DNA of 64,000 nt from Rosa chinensis. Its lineage: Eukaryota > Streptophyta > Magnoliopsida > Rosales > Rosaceae. Where the stretch lies: assembly GCF_002994745.2 (NCBI RefSeq), contig NC_037091.1, forward strand, positions 57,087,612 through 57,151,611. The letters are read 5' to 3'. The notes beneath the pieces are model-generated. The model worked only from the letters and a program-made list of their open reading frames with translations, made no database searches and had not been told where the DNA came from. Below, in pieces: positions 1 through 10,425 of this stretch (position 1 is the first letter of the stretch; every line of letters begins with the position of its first letter). The translations under genes and the position numbers were made by a program.

Positions 1-439
1 AAAGTCAAGTCTCTAATCTAAAAAAACATTGGAAATAATCTTGACTTGACCACTAGACAGGAAATGCCAACTAACTTCAACAACTTTAGATACACCATGC
101 AAAACTACGTACATTGGGCCCTTCAAAACACAAAATCTGGAGTTATATTAGTTCATTTACTTTGGTAAATCCCCTTAGCGAGCCGATCTTACTATGTGTG
201 ATCCGTAGCCTTAATGACTAATCATTTCCGTGAGAAATGGAAATTCGGCTCCACGTGCATACATACCATTAACTTGATTATAAATTTTGAACCTTCTTCA
301 TTGTGTGGATCAGAGAAGTCATAAATGGTAATGTTTTGACATTGTTGTCTATTGACTATATATTGAGTATTTCAGTATATGCTAAATATATGCATATTTA
401 TGATGTAAGCTGGTTAGGTGCGCATCCGTTAGTTAACGG
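1..439. other. Intergenic, no feature seen
   Basis: AT-rich sequence without a convincing open frame, repeat terminus or RNA gene. It ends at the 8-bp duplication that flanks the hAT-like element starting at 448. Confidence 0.5.
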
Positions 440-1525
440 AAGATAATTAGGGATGGCATTTTAACCCATGGATATGGGTACTTATGGGTATTTATTTCTT
501 TCGGGTATATTTTTATGGGTATGGGTACCCGTTTATAAATTTTGGGCGGGTATGGATATTTTATAGAATACCCATATAGAAATGGGTGGGTATGGGTGTT
601 ACCCACAGGTACTTAAATTTTATCCAAATACCCAAAAAAAATTATTTTTATAAATCAAACTCTGTTCACTGCCCGATTTCCGCCATTGATTTTCTCCTAT
701 CTTGTGGCTTGTCGTACTCCGTCGACAACTTCAGCATGCTTGCGCTCAGTGTCGGCTAGGTCAACCACCAGGATCTTAAACTGGGTTTGAGTTGGTTGAC
801 TAGAACTGAAACTTGTGTGGTCGTCACCCGAGTGTAAGAAGATTGATGGGATTATGGTGACTCCGGCGTTGACGATCCCTTTGACGCCAGTTTTGGATTG
901 GTCAAAAGCCTTCAGTTATTGAAGACGCTCTTCGTTGGTGCTAGAATTCTCATAGACCATCTTCGTTGGTGTTAGATCATTGTTTGGCCACCACTTAACA
1001 AAAAAAAAAGATTATTCTTAGATCTTCTGCTCACAGCTTGAAAGAGGGCTGCTCACGAGGGGCGGTCAACTCATTGGGTGTGGTGTAATGAGGGTTTTGG
1101 CTTTTACACAGTAAACAGAGTCAGTTATGGCTATGTGATCATCGATTTTTTTTTTTTTTTTGGGGGCAAATATCATCGATCTATTCTATTAGAGAAAATG
1201 CACCCCAAGAATCAATAGGTAAAGGCAACAGGCAAGGCAAGGTTTTGCCTCCCATTTGTGCATCTCAGGTTCAGGAGGTATTCTAATGCATTGCAACCTT
1301 CCTTTAGGGTTCCATGTAGAAACACAATCAAGAAGGAGATTATGAAGATTTATGAATTTAAGAAAGAAGAGACAATGAAGCTTATATAGCTGCATTGGAA
1401 TCAAGGAGTATAATTTTGCTTATCAACTTAACACACTAAAGTAGTAATATTCAGACCCAAGAAAAACTATAAAATATTAATAAGTATTTGTAAAATATAT
1501 ATATATATATATAGTAGTAAGTTTG

Positions 1526-3415
1526 AAAAATTCACCAACGGTGTCTGGACACTTAGGGGACTTTCAGAATGATACCTGAACTTACAAAGTTATCAATGTG
1601 ATACCTGGACTCATTTTTTCGTATCAATGTCGTACCTATGACCAATTTCCGTAACGGCTCCGTGACGGAAAATGGCTGTGGGTATCACATTGATACGAAA
1701 AAATGAGTCCAGGTATCACATTGATAACTTTGTAAGTTCAGGTATCATTCTGAAAGTCCCTAAGTGTCCAGACACCGTTGGTGAATTTTTCCCAATTTTG
1801 CACGTGAGTCACTTAATTAAGACAAAATGACCGATTTACCCTCAAATTCTTTCTTTCTTTTCTTTTCTTTTTTTCTTTATTCTTCTTTCTTTCTTTCTTT
1901 CTTTCTTCTTCTTCTTTTCTGGTTTCTTCTTCCCCTGATTTGAATCATCAAGATTCAAATCATCTTGCTCGTCCGATTCCCACCGCCGCTGCGTCTCAAT
2001 CCACCTTCATGCACCACAGATGTTTCTGGTTCCCCCAACTTCAAATCCTATAGCAAATTGAAATTGTGGGTTGAGGCTTCACCGTTCACTCCGAGTTCAT
2101 CCCCGCTGCCGCCGCCAATGACTTGACCACCACCACTCTCGTTCTCTCCTCCAACCCCCTTTTATACACCATTGATCAGAAACTCAGACCCCGCCAGCCC
2201 TGCACTCTCAAATCACAGCTCCAATCACACCCCTCCATCCTCTCCTTCTTCCCGACATGCAACACCACCTCCACACCATCCTCACCTGCAACTTCATCGG
2301 TTTAGCCGACAACTTCGGCCTCTAGCCCAACTTCGATCAGAGGCAATTTTAGGCAGACAAAGATTAACAACTTCGGCCTCAACACCATCCTCACCTGCAG
2401 AAAATTCGAGCTGTTCTTATTCACCAGCTTCGCCACTCCGCTGCTACCCACCATTGTACCTCGCCGATTAGTAAACAAAGGACTCGGAGCCTCCACCAAC
2501 GAGAAATTGAGGCTCACGTTCTGCGTGTCCTGCGCGGCCAATCGACGACCTTGCTAGGCTGGTCGTATCCAAGCCGGTCCTGCATGTCGTAGAATTGAAT
2601 GGCGGTGTGGGCGACAAGCCTGATACTGCGATCCCTGGGGCCTTTGGTGGTGCAAACCTTGCTGTGGCTGTCCTTCCGGCCGGTGGCTCTTAGAATGTGG
2701 CCTTGAGCCTCCACGATTTCGCTAGTGGTGGAGGAAGAAGCAGTCCTTATCCCCAAACCCAATCGAGAAGCAGCGGAGGATGACGTTGTTGTGCGGTGGT
2801 GAAGGTTGTTGTGGTCAAGTCATTGGCGACGGCGGCGGGGATGAACTCGGAATGTGCGGTGAAGCCTCAATCCACAATTTCAATTTGCTATAGGATTTGA
2901 AGTTGGGGGAACCAGAAACATCTGTGGTGCATGAAGGTGGATTGAGACACAGCGGCGGTGGGAATCGGACGAGCAAGATGATTTGAATCTTGATGATTCA
3001 AATCAGGGGAAGAAGAAACCAGAAAAGAAGAAGAAGAAAGAAAGAAAGAAAGAAAGAAGAATAAAGAAAAAAAGAAAAGAAAAGAAAGAAAGAATTTGAG
3101 GGTAAATCGGTCATTTTGTCTTAATTAAGTGACTCACGTGCAAAATTGGGAAAAATTCACTAACGGTGTCTGGACACTTAGGGACTTTCAGAATGATACC
3201 TGAACTTACAAAGTTATCAATGTGATACCTGGACTCATTTTTTTGTATCAATGTGATACCTACGGCCAATTTCCGTCATGGAGCCGTTACGGAAATTGGT
3301 CACATGTACGACATTGATATGAAAAAATGAGTCCAGGTATCACATTGATAACTTTGTAAGTTCAGGTATCATTCTGAAAGTCCCTTAAGTGTCCAGACAC
3401 CGTTGGTGAATTTTT
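1526..3415. repeat. Nested foldback (hairpin of hairpins)
   Basis: Two long arms are inverted copies of each other, roughly 1526-2133 against 2807-3415, about 600 bp each. The outer part of each arm (1526-1790 and 3151-3415) is itself a palindrome: the half beginning CACCAACGGTGTCTGGACAC is mirrored about 130 bp later. The inner part of each arm (1791-2133 and 2807-3150) contains a TTTC/GAAA-rich tract and a GC-rich stretch. The loop (2134-2806) holds a TCP gene fragment. The structure resembles Mutator-type foldback elements that capture host gene pieces. I could not identify a 9-bp duplication because it sits inside the larger hAT element. A transcript through it would fold into a hairpin of about 600 bp. 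Confidence 0.75.
2514..2762 (-). pseudogene. Captured TCP-domain gene fragment (class II / CIN type)
   Basis: The minus-strand frame encodes 82 residues. About residues 19-70 match the TCP DNA-binding and dimerisation domain of the class II (CIN/TCP4-like) group. Readable blocks are [18 protein letters not shown] in the basic region, then [20 protein letters not shown], which covers the first helix and loop. The frame ends soon after VDW, before the second helix is complete, so the domain is truncated. Two basic-region arginines appear to be serines (KDSHSK for the usual KDRHSK, and RDRSIR for RDRRVR), which would weaken DNA binding. A second frame at 2302-2541 may be downstream sequence of the same source gene. 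It sits in the loop of a foldback element. I infer capture of host sequence and not an active gene. Confidence 0.7.
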
Positions 3416-3821
3416 CCCAAAAAAAAATATCCATATTGAAAACGGGTAAATTGGTGGGTATGAGTTTACCCGTTCAGAAATGGGTTGGGTAAATACCCAT
3501 ACCCGCGAATTATTTGATGGGTATTACCTGCGAACAATTATTGGGTAGGTATTACCCAATGGGTACAAATGCCAACTTGAAGGATAATCCAAGTAGATAA
3601 GGGCTTGAAGGTACGCTGCACTTACCGATTGTTGAAATCCAATTGAAAGTGAAATCTCGATTGATCAATGTCTTTTTTCGATCCAATTACAAAAATGTAA
3701 TCTATTTATTTATTTATACGCCATATGATATTCCAATTATTGTTTTTTTTGTTACATATATTCAAATTATTATTGAATAGCTGAAAGTCACTCATTCCAA
3801 TATTAATGTCAAAAGTCATGT

Positions 3822-4029
3822 AACCACCACAGATGGTCGAGTTGGTAAAAACCTCCAGGTGTGAAACCCCCATACCCGGGGTTGAATATCGCCGACACTG
3901 ATTGGAGTTCAAATCCCAATATATTCTTGGTGGCTAGGGGGGAGAAAGCATTTTGACATGAGCCCCCGTGTATGGATTAGTCTCTGGGTTTAGGGACCCT
4001 TTGAGGATACCCCGTGATCTCGATAAAAG
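3822..4029 (+). mobile_element. SINE, tRNA-derived
   Basis: The element begins with RNA polymerase III-like internal promoter blocks: an A box near 3834 (TGGTCGAGTTGG) and a B box near 3905 (GAGTTCAAATCC). It ends in a short A-rich tail. It is flanked by 16-bp direct repeats with one mismatch (ATGTCAAAAGTCATGT at 3806-3821 and ATGTCAAGAGTCATGT at 4030-4045), a target-primed insertion signature. Its length of about 208 bp is typical of a plant SINE. It is not a tRNA gene because it lacks a foldable cloverleaf and acceptor stem. Confidence 0.75.
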
Positions 4030-4110
4030 ATGTCAAGAGTCATGTTCGCCTACTCGATCAATCAGTTGTGCTCAACTACTATTAAATTTAAATTAACGGT
4101 GACCAAATAT

Positions 4111-4942
4111 TTTTTGATCGAAAGAGGTCAGCCAATTCATTAAGTTTAGCAAGCAATACAAAAACGAAATACCTCTATGAGGTCGACTGAAAAAGAATCG
4201 TCTCTCAGAGCACCATAAACTTCTATTATAAAACATAGAATAAGAACCCGGCATACCCCAGACACCCACCTTTTAAAAAGTCTATGCACCATTATTCTAA
4301 CAAAAAGCTAGAAGCTCCGAAGGCAAAATAAAATGTTCATCAAAGCACCTAGTCTTTGCGACCTAATCTCTTAAAAAAAAAAACAGACAAAAAGACTCGG
4401 CAACCTGAAGAAAGTCCATAATGAACATAAAGCTAAAAAAAAAAAAAAAAAAGAGCCTAAGGCCAAAGAAGTTTACCCCAGGCCAATATCCTTGGAACCC
4501 AGTAGCAAACCCTAGCAGCAAAGCAGCCGCCCAACTCATCAGGACCACCTTTAGTAACGCCGCCGCAAAAGCCTTTGCCACCGCAATAAATGCCCTTGCA
4601 GCCCCCGAAGTTGATCAATACTGCCGCATAAACCCATACTCAGGCCAGACAGAAGCAGATCCAATTTTCGCAGGAGAGAGTGAACTCCATCACCATCGCT
4701 CAACTACTACAACGATAATAACAAAGAAAAATAGGCTGTAGCCCAAGAGCAAGGAGCATCGTTGAACATCGCCATCACCACCAAGAAGTAGACAAAAGAA
4801 AAGTGAACAGACACTTTTCTCCGTCGAAGGTAACGAACCGCCACTAGACAGGGCCAGTCGCCGTCGAGATACCTCTCTTGCGAGAGTTAGAGGAGTTCTG
4901 AATTGAGTTTTTGAAAATTTCACCGAACTCATGTATTTTTTA
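4111..4942 (-). mobile_element. LINE-type fragment, 5' truncated, minus strand
   Basis: A 17-bp direct repeat with one mismatch flanks it (TAACGGTGACCAAATAT at 4094-4110 and TAACGGTGATCAAATAT at 4943-4959). The left boundary begins with a T tract followed by GATCGAAAGAGGTCAGCC, which on the minus strand is a 3' end running into a short poly(A), as in plant LINEs. No reverse-transcriptase motif is visible, so this is a 5'-truncated or internally deleted copy of about 832 bp, mostly 3' untranslated sequence. Reading frames inside it (for example 4421-4741) do not resemble any protein and contain homopolymer runs. Confidence 0.65.
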
Positions 4943-4959
4943 TAACGGTGATCAAATAT

Positions 4960-5391
4960 AATATGTACTCATCCTAAATATTTATAATAAATTCTAATTT
5001 CAAATGATCTATATGGCATATGCAATGTTAAATGTTATGTCCTCTTTACAACAATTTTTCAGAATTAGGAACTATATCTATCACATGATTCACATCATAT
5101 GTCATGTCGTTTAGGGCTCAAATTTTATCATAGTATATGAGGAAAGATAACATTGTCAGAAAAATCAGAGCAACTTAGTAGATACAAGAGAGAAATCTCA
5201 TAGAATTTTCGAAATCGTTTGACAAACTCCAAAATAAACTTCTAAGTGGAAGAAAGGAAGAATAATAAAATGATATGGAGCATCTAGGCAACAACGGCCG
5301 ATTCTTACGTTATTCAAGAAATCAAAATTTTCATAGTTACATATCTATATTGAATTAAAGAAAAGAAAAAGAAAAAAAAAAAGATCGAGCC
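4960..5391 (+). other. Upstream region of MAK16
   Basis: AT-rich spacer between the LINE fragment and the MAK16 leader. A purine-rich A/G tract lies at about 5356-5386. I see no clear TATA box, and nothing else is identifiable. Confidence 0.35.
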
Positions 5392-5580
5392 ATGGTTAAG
5401 ACACAACAAAGAGTTGAGGGTAACATTTACACGACGTCGTATCGAGCGTCTTCTGACGGTGACACTGCCTCTCGGTGCAAATTTCGTAATAAACCCTCTA
5501 AAACCCTAGCCCGCTCGCCCAATCCCAAAATCCCGAAACCTCAATCTCCCGGAAATCAACCGCTTAATCTCAGGAATTGA
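5392..5580 (+). other. Possible upstream ORF in the MAK16 leader
   Basis: A 62-codon frame starts at an ATG and ends 16 bp before the MAK16 start codon. It resembles no known protein. If the transcript starts upstream of 5392 this frame would be a uORF that reduces MAK16 initiation; if transcription starts inside it, it is not translated. The transcript start cannot be placed from sequence alone. Confidence 0.25.
5501..5508 (+). promoter_or_regulatory. telo-box AAACCCTA
   Basis: The motif AAACCCTA lies 89 bp upstream of the MAK16 start codon, just after a near-copy AAACCCTC at 5491. Telo-boxes are known to be common in plant promoters and leaders of ribosomal-protein and ribosome-biogenesis genes, which suits MAK16. 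Function here is inferred from position only. Confidence 0.45.
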
Positions 5581-5596
5581 ACGGATTTGATCAAAT

Positions 5597-8500
5597 ATGC
5601 AGCACGACGAGGTGATATGGCAGGTCATCAGGCACAAGCACTGCAGCTTCATGTCCAAGTACGTCGTCGTTTTCTTCCTCCCCTGTCTCTAAACTTTGTA
5701 CAATTTACTTCACACCTTAAGAATTTGATTTCTAATTGGGTTGTCCCTTTTGGCATTGGTAGAATCGAAACCGGGATTTTCTGTAGAAACCCTTATAACG
5801 TCACCGGGATTTGTAATCGGAGCTCTTGCCCTCTGGCCAATAGTCGCTACGCCACCATTCGCGACCACGATGGTACTTGTTTCTTTCTTGTTTTTGTTGT
5901 TCTCTAAGAAATTTCTCATCTTTCATATGTATTAGGATCGACTGCATGTGCAATTTTAGGTTTGCCTCTATTTGCTTAAATCTTTCTGTGCACAATCTTA
6001 GATGTTGAATGATAGGTAGGAGCCAGAGGTAAGAAGTCCGGTTTTCGATTCGGAACACTAATTGGTAGAATGAGGAAAGGGGCAGATGTTTAAACCAATG
6101 TTCATTCTTTTATTTTGGACAACCCTTTTAGTTAAACCAACTAAAGTAATCTACTTTCTTTTCGGTATAGTGATATGTTAGCTTCTTTACAAATGATGAC
6201 CTCTAATGAGCCAGGCAGGACATTAGTATCTCCTCAGTCACCAAAAAAACCTGCAAAACCTTTCATCCATAGAAATGCCATCACTTGATACTGTCTGTTA
6301 ACGAAAAGGATTTGGAAAATGCTGGATGCAGCTTTTTTTCTACTCGAAACTACAATATAAGAGATCAAACAATCTGCAGTGTCATTTGCAGGCCACTGGA
6401 AGCTTACATTTAGCTTCTTGTCAGTGTGATTTTACTTAAAAATTTCTACTGTGGTGCTGATATCAATGAACTGATTCATACAATAGACTCTATCCCATCA
6501 TATGCTTGTGTTGACGAAATGAGATCTGTGGGTTTATAGATTCAGCATTCATGTATTCTTCAGTCAAGGGAGATTGAGAGAATACACAATGGAACTCTCT
6601 TCTATGTTGCTAATAACATCATTGCTTATGTATGCTACCGATCATTAGTCTTTTATCTTTATATGAATACTATAGAAATAGCTTTACCAAAACCAAACAA
6701 ATCGTAGGTACATAATCCGTTCATAGGGTTGTGTTCATATCTGTTATCAACGGATTTATTCATACACTACCAGCAATGATCATAATCTTTTATGTGGTTT
6801 TGTTGGTGTCCTGCAGGAGTCTTCTATCTTTATATGAAAACTATAGAAAGAGCACATATGCCAAACAAATTGTGGGAAAGAGTTAAGTTGCCCAGGAATT
6901 ATGAGAAAGCACTTGAAATCATCGACAAACATCTGGTATTGAAAATCTTCTCTCTCATTTTGTGTTCTTTTTTTTTTTGAATTTGTCAAGGGGAACCTAA
7001 AGGCTTCCTAGGCCCAAGATAAACCCCTTCGACGCATGTGAAATGCTCCAACTGTGCATTGCAGCACAGTGCCTGACCACTTTGACAGCTTCGAGATTCG
7101 AACCTAGGTTGGGGAGCACACCCAACTAGACAAGAACCACTAAGCCACTTGCAGTGGTTATTTTTGTGTTCTTTATCCAGAGCTATAGATCTTGATATTG
7201 TTAATCAGCATGGCCTTTCTGAATGGACAGATGTATTGGCCTAAGTTTCTTGTACATAAAACAAAGCAACGGCTCACTAAAATGACTCAGATGCGGATAC
7301 GCATGAGGAAGCTTGCTTTGAAAACAAGGTATACATCATCTGATTTTCTAATTACTTCCTTCCATAGCTCCTCACTTTATAATAATAATTAGTACTTTAA
7401 ACAAAGAAAAATTGCCCAGAAGAATGGCTTCAGAGTTCACAGCACTAGTTTTATCACTCTTGTAATCTTGATATTAATATATTCACCCATTGGATGTTGC
7501 ATTCTTTTGTTCTGTTTAACAGGGAGAAAATAATGACAACACCAAGGAAGGAAATAAAGAGAGAAGCTAGAAGAGAGGAGAAGGCTGAAAAAGCTGCAGT
7601 CTTGGATAAGGTCATAACTTATGCTACTGCTACACACCATAAATGTACTAAATGTATATCTTATTTCCACTAGCTCTCCTAACGTCCTATTCTTCCGCAG
7701 AGCATTGAGAAAGAACTATTAGAACGCCTTAAGAATGGAGTTTATGGTGATCTACATAAAGATATATATAATTACCCTTTTGATAAATACCAAAAAGTCC
7801 TTGAAGGGGAAGAACAGAATACTGAAAGAGAAGAAGAAGAAGACTACGAGGTATTCATGTGCAATCTTATTATTGCCTTCTTTTAGGATGAGCAAGTATC
7901 TCCATTTCTAGTATGTAGATGTGATATATTTGATTGCAGGCTTTTCTTAAAGATTTAGATTTGTATTTTATGGTCATTTAAATACACTTGTTCGTGGAAT
8001 AAGCAGGATGGTGAGATAGAATATGTTGAAGGTTATGACGAGCTTGAAGAGGAGGATGATATTGAAGATCTGGGTGGTCATGCAATGGACTATTCTCATG
8101 CAGATGATGATAGTGGTAGAGCTAAATTATATACCTTAACAAATACTGTAGAAAGTAGATGTTTGCGTAGTCTATACTCCATACTAAATTTGCACAACCC
8201 CAGTGTTCATACCATATGTGTGAGTCTGGTGGTTTGACTTTTGAGTAAAAAGATAAATGGGTTATGAGGTTCTTTTCTCTTTTCTGCATAAACAATTACT
8301 GGAAAAATCGTATGTCTGTATCAAATGGACTGAATACATCTTAATGGTGCAGTTGGAATGGGTGTAGAGCCAGAAGCAGGTACTGGCAAGAGAGGGAGAA
8401 AGTCTCGAAAGTTTGAGAAAGATGGAGCTGTTGCCAAATCGAAGAAACCTAGGGTACTTGTTGAGGTAATGGCTAGTTATGTCTCTTCTATTCCGCTACC

Positions 8501-8980
8501 TTGTCAATATTAACTTACTTTAGTTGAATCATTCTAACAAGTTATGTGACAATGAATGGTTATTATTGATGAGAAATTACTGTGAAGGGTACAAAATTAC
8601 TGGAGTACTTTAGTTGGTTGCAGCATAGACATATCACATTCTTCTTGAGTTAAAAGTGTTGATATATCGCTTTAATTTGAAACTAGTGCCACTGTCACTT
8701 TAAGACTGCTAAACAAAATCATCTTTTTGTATTCTTGGTATTGGATTAAATGATCACAGTTTGATAGTAGATCGTATTTTACGTAAGTCAAATCCCTATT
8801 ATCACTGAGCAATTGATTAGTAGTCTTTATATACATATAAATGACGTGTTATAAAATAAACCTGAAAACTGACCCAAAATAACTTGCTCTGCCATATCTT
8901 TTATATCTAATCTAAATCTCTTCAATATTGATCAGGTGGAGTATGAAGATGGTCAGCATAGACAAAAGGCAGTTCACTAA
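5597..8980 (+). CDS. MAK16: MAK16 ribosome biogenesis factor, nine exons
   Basis: Coding exons read as 5597-5658, 5763-5872, 6817-6935, 7231-7328, 7523-7610, 7701-7850, 8007-8115, 8353-8465 and 8936-8980. All introns are GT-AG and the phases close to 297 codons plus TAA, close to the usual MAK16 length of about 300. The start ATG ([18 protein letters not shown]) is the conserved family N-terminus. Residues 16-43 hold four cysteines in the conserved block with [18 protein letters not shown]. The core runs through [14 protein letters not shown] and [21 protein letters not shown] very acidic stretch covers about residues 190-245, followed by a basic tail (KRGRKSRKF). MAK16 is a nucleolar factor that works with RPF1, NSA1 and RRP1 in early 60S pre-ribosome assembly. 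No disruptive change is seen. Intron 3 carries a SINE. Confidence 0.93.
6971..7161 (-). mobile_element. SINE in MAK16 intron 3, minus strand
   Basis: On the minus strand it reads from an A-box-like TGGCTTAGTGG and a B box (GGTTCGAATCTC) to an A tail, seen here as the T run at about 6971-6978. The direct repeat TTTTGTGTTCTTT flanks it (6958-6970 and 7162-7174). It belongs to a different SINE family from the copy at 3822. It lies wholly within intron 3 between the exons ending at 6935 and starting at 7231, so it should not alter the protein. Confidence 0.75.
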
Positions 8981-9345
8981 GAGCTTATGCTTGTTTTGTT
9001 CATTCGTTCTGTTAAGGACATGGTCAGAATTGTTTCTTCTTGTGAGGTTGGTTGTTGATTTTCGAAAGCTTGCTGTGGAAAGAAGGAACTGGCTGTGGAT
9101 CTAGGAACAGTCCAAAGATTTTGAAATTATGAATTATGTTTACAAGAGAATTTTTTTTTTTTGTTATTTGTATTCTGAGAAAACCAATGTTACCCACCGA
9201 GCTAATTTGTCGAGTTGCAAGCAGGAGCCTACTCTACATTTCCTTTTACGCAAAGATCTAGTTGGATTTAGCAGGCCATTCCATATTGTAGTCATTGGTT
9301 TTCTGAGTTGTAAACCTTTTCTTTCTTTATAACAATGAAATACAC
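8981..9345 (+). other. Probable MAK16 3' untranslated region
   Basis: Sequence after the MAK16 stop lacks conserved coding frames and becomes T-rich. An AT-rich stretch ending near 9345 (ATAACAATGAAATACA) could serve for polyadenylation. The exact 3' end is not determinable. Confidence 0.35.
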
Positions 9346-9790
9346 TCATTTGTTGCTACTATTAAGAATTTTCGGATTTGGTTTTCTTTTATGCATTATT
9401 TCCTTTGTTCATATGGACTTGATCTATTCTACAGTTGTTGATGAATGTTGTTATTTAGCACTATTCCTGTTCTTGTTTGCAATTTGCAATTAAACATTTT
9501 ACCTATGTTCAGGTGGTAACTTCTTTGATCTTAGAGATCAAATTTTCCTATATTTTGGCCTCACCTTGTTTGTCAAAATGAAATATGACAACCACATGGT
9601 GGTTTCACGGGTTTTTGGCTAAACCATTTTTCTAATATAAGTGAATGATAATATATTTTCTTAAATTCTTGAAGTTAGATTGTGCAGACTACTACAGAGA
9701 TGGCACAACTACCAAAGCGGGTCAACTATGATCGAGTGTGTTTCACATGTTGCCATTCATTTAGACTCTCAAACTCACCTATTCTCAAGC
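9346..9790. other. Intergenic, no feature seen
   Basis: AT-rich spacer between MAK16 and the dioxygenase pseudogene. It presumably contained the dioxygenase promoter. No motif stands out. Confidence 0.4.
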
Positions 9791-10425
9791 ATGACATCCT
9801 TCCAAATGGCCAATGACATCAACCCTCTTTTCCTTTCCCCAAATTTCATTCTCCCAGAGTCACAGGCCGCACCTCACTCAGATTTCAACTTTGGATTCAA
9901 TTCTCATCATTGACTTGAATGACTATGACACTGACAACTTGGTTCAGAAGATATTACAAGCTTCTGAGGTCTATGGCTTTTTCCAGATCATCAACCATGG
10001 AGCACCTGAGGAAATATGCGATAGAATGATGACTACCTATACACAATTCTTCAAACTTTCTGCTGAAGAAAAGGCACAGTACTTCACTACAGATCACACC
10101 AAGCAGGTCAAGCTTTTCAACCTACTTCCTCAAGATTCAAGGTCAAGAACAGGTCACCATGTGGAGTGAAACCCATCTTTGGCATCGCACCAATCTGTTA
10201 CCTGAAAATCCTCCCCAATACCGGTACACTTTTTTCGTAGCTTTAGCTTTCGGATCTGCTAATTCATTTCAAAAGTTTGATCATTTTCCTTTGTTTGTTG
10301 GGTTAGTGAGGTTTTCATTGAATATGCAAAGGAGATTGGTATATTGATGAATAGGCTCTTGGAATTGCTATCCCAAGGACTTGGCCTGGAGAAAGATTGC
10401 ATGCAGAAGAAGCTGGGTGAAAATT
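9791..10425 (+). pseudogene. 2-oxoglutarate/Fe(II) dioxygenase, truncated pseudogene
   Basis: The remnant is the N-terminal third of a plant 2OG-Fe(II) oxygenase, most like the hyoscyamine 6-dioxygenase-like group. Readable blocks are PNFILPE, then IIDLNDYD, SEVYGFFQIINHGAPEEICD and the ETHLWHRTN strand. Exon 1 runs 9791-10223 and exon 2 starts at 10307 after a GT-AG intron. There is a single-base-type frameshift near 9860 (between the LPES and RPHLTQ frames) and another at 10121 (an extra C before TACTTCC). The gene stops at KLGEN near 10425, where an LTR-like repeat begins. The catalytic HxD...H and RxS motifs would lie beyond that point and are absent. Upstream ATGs exist; 9791 was chosen for its fit before the LPE block. 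Confidence 0.8.

Larger units (their letters stand above)
448..3580. mobile_element. hAT-like non-autonomous element carrying a nested foldback
   Basis: The ends are imperfect inverted repeats: TAGGGATGGCATTT at 448 and, on the opposite strand, TCAAGTTGGCATTT ending at 3580. They are flanked by an 8-bp direct repeat with one mismatch (AAGATAAT at 440-447, AGGATAAT at 3581-3588), the length expected of hAT transposition. The subterminal regions (450-610 and 3430-3570) are full of GGGTA/TACCC motifs in both orientations, as is common in plant hAT elements. No transposase frame is present, so the element is non-autonomous. Sequence at 661-1525 is unassigned; 1526-3415 is the nested inverted repeat listed separately. 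The boundaries rest on my reading of short imperfect repeats. Confidence 0.6.

Noticed and set aside
1189..1404. 71-codon minus-strand frame
   Set aside because: Sits in the unassigned part of the hAT-like element with no recognisable domain or codon signature.
3831..3915. A-box and B-box sequences as a tRNA gene
   Set aside because: No acceptor stem or cloverleaf can be drawn, and the flanking 16-bp duplication and A tail indicate a SINE.
4421..4741. 106-codon plus-strand frame after an A-run
   Set aside because: It lies inside the LINE-type insertion, starts in a lysine homopolymer and resembles no protein family.
10159..10347. Separate 62-codon gene at the dioxygenase
   Set aside because: Its first half is the continuation of dioxygenase exon 1 after the frameshift and the rest is intron.
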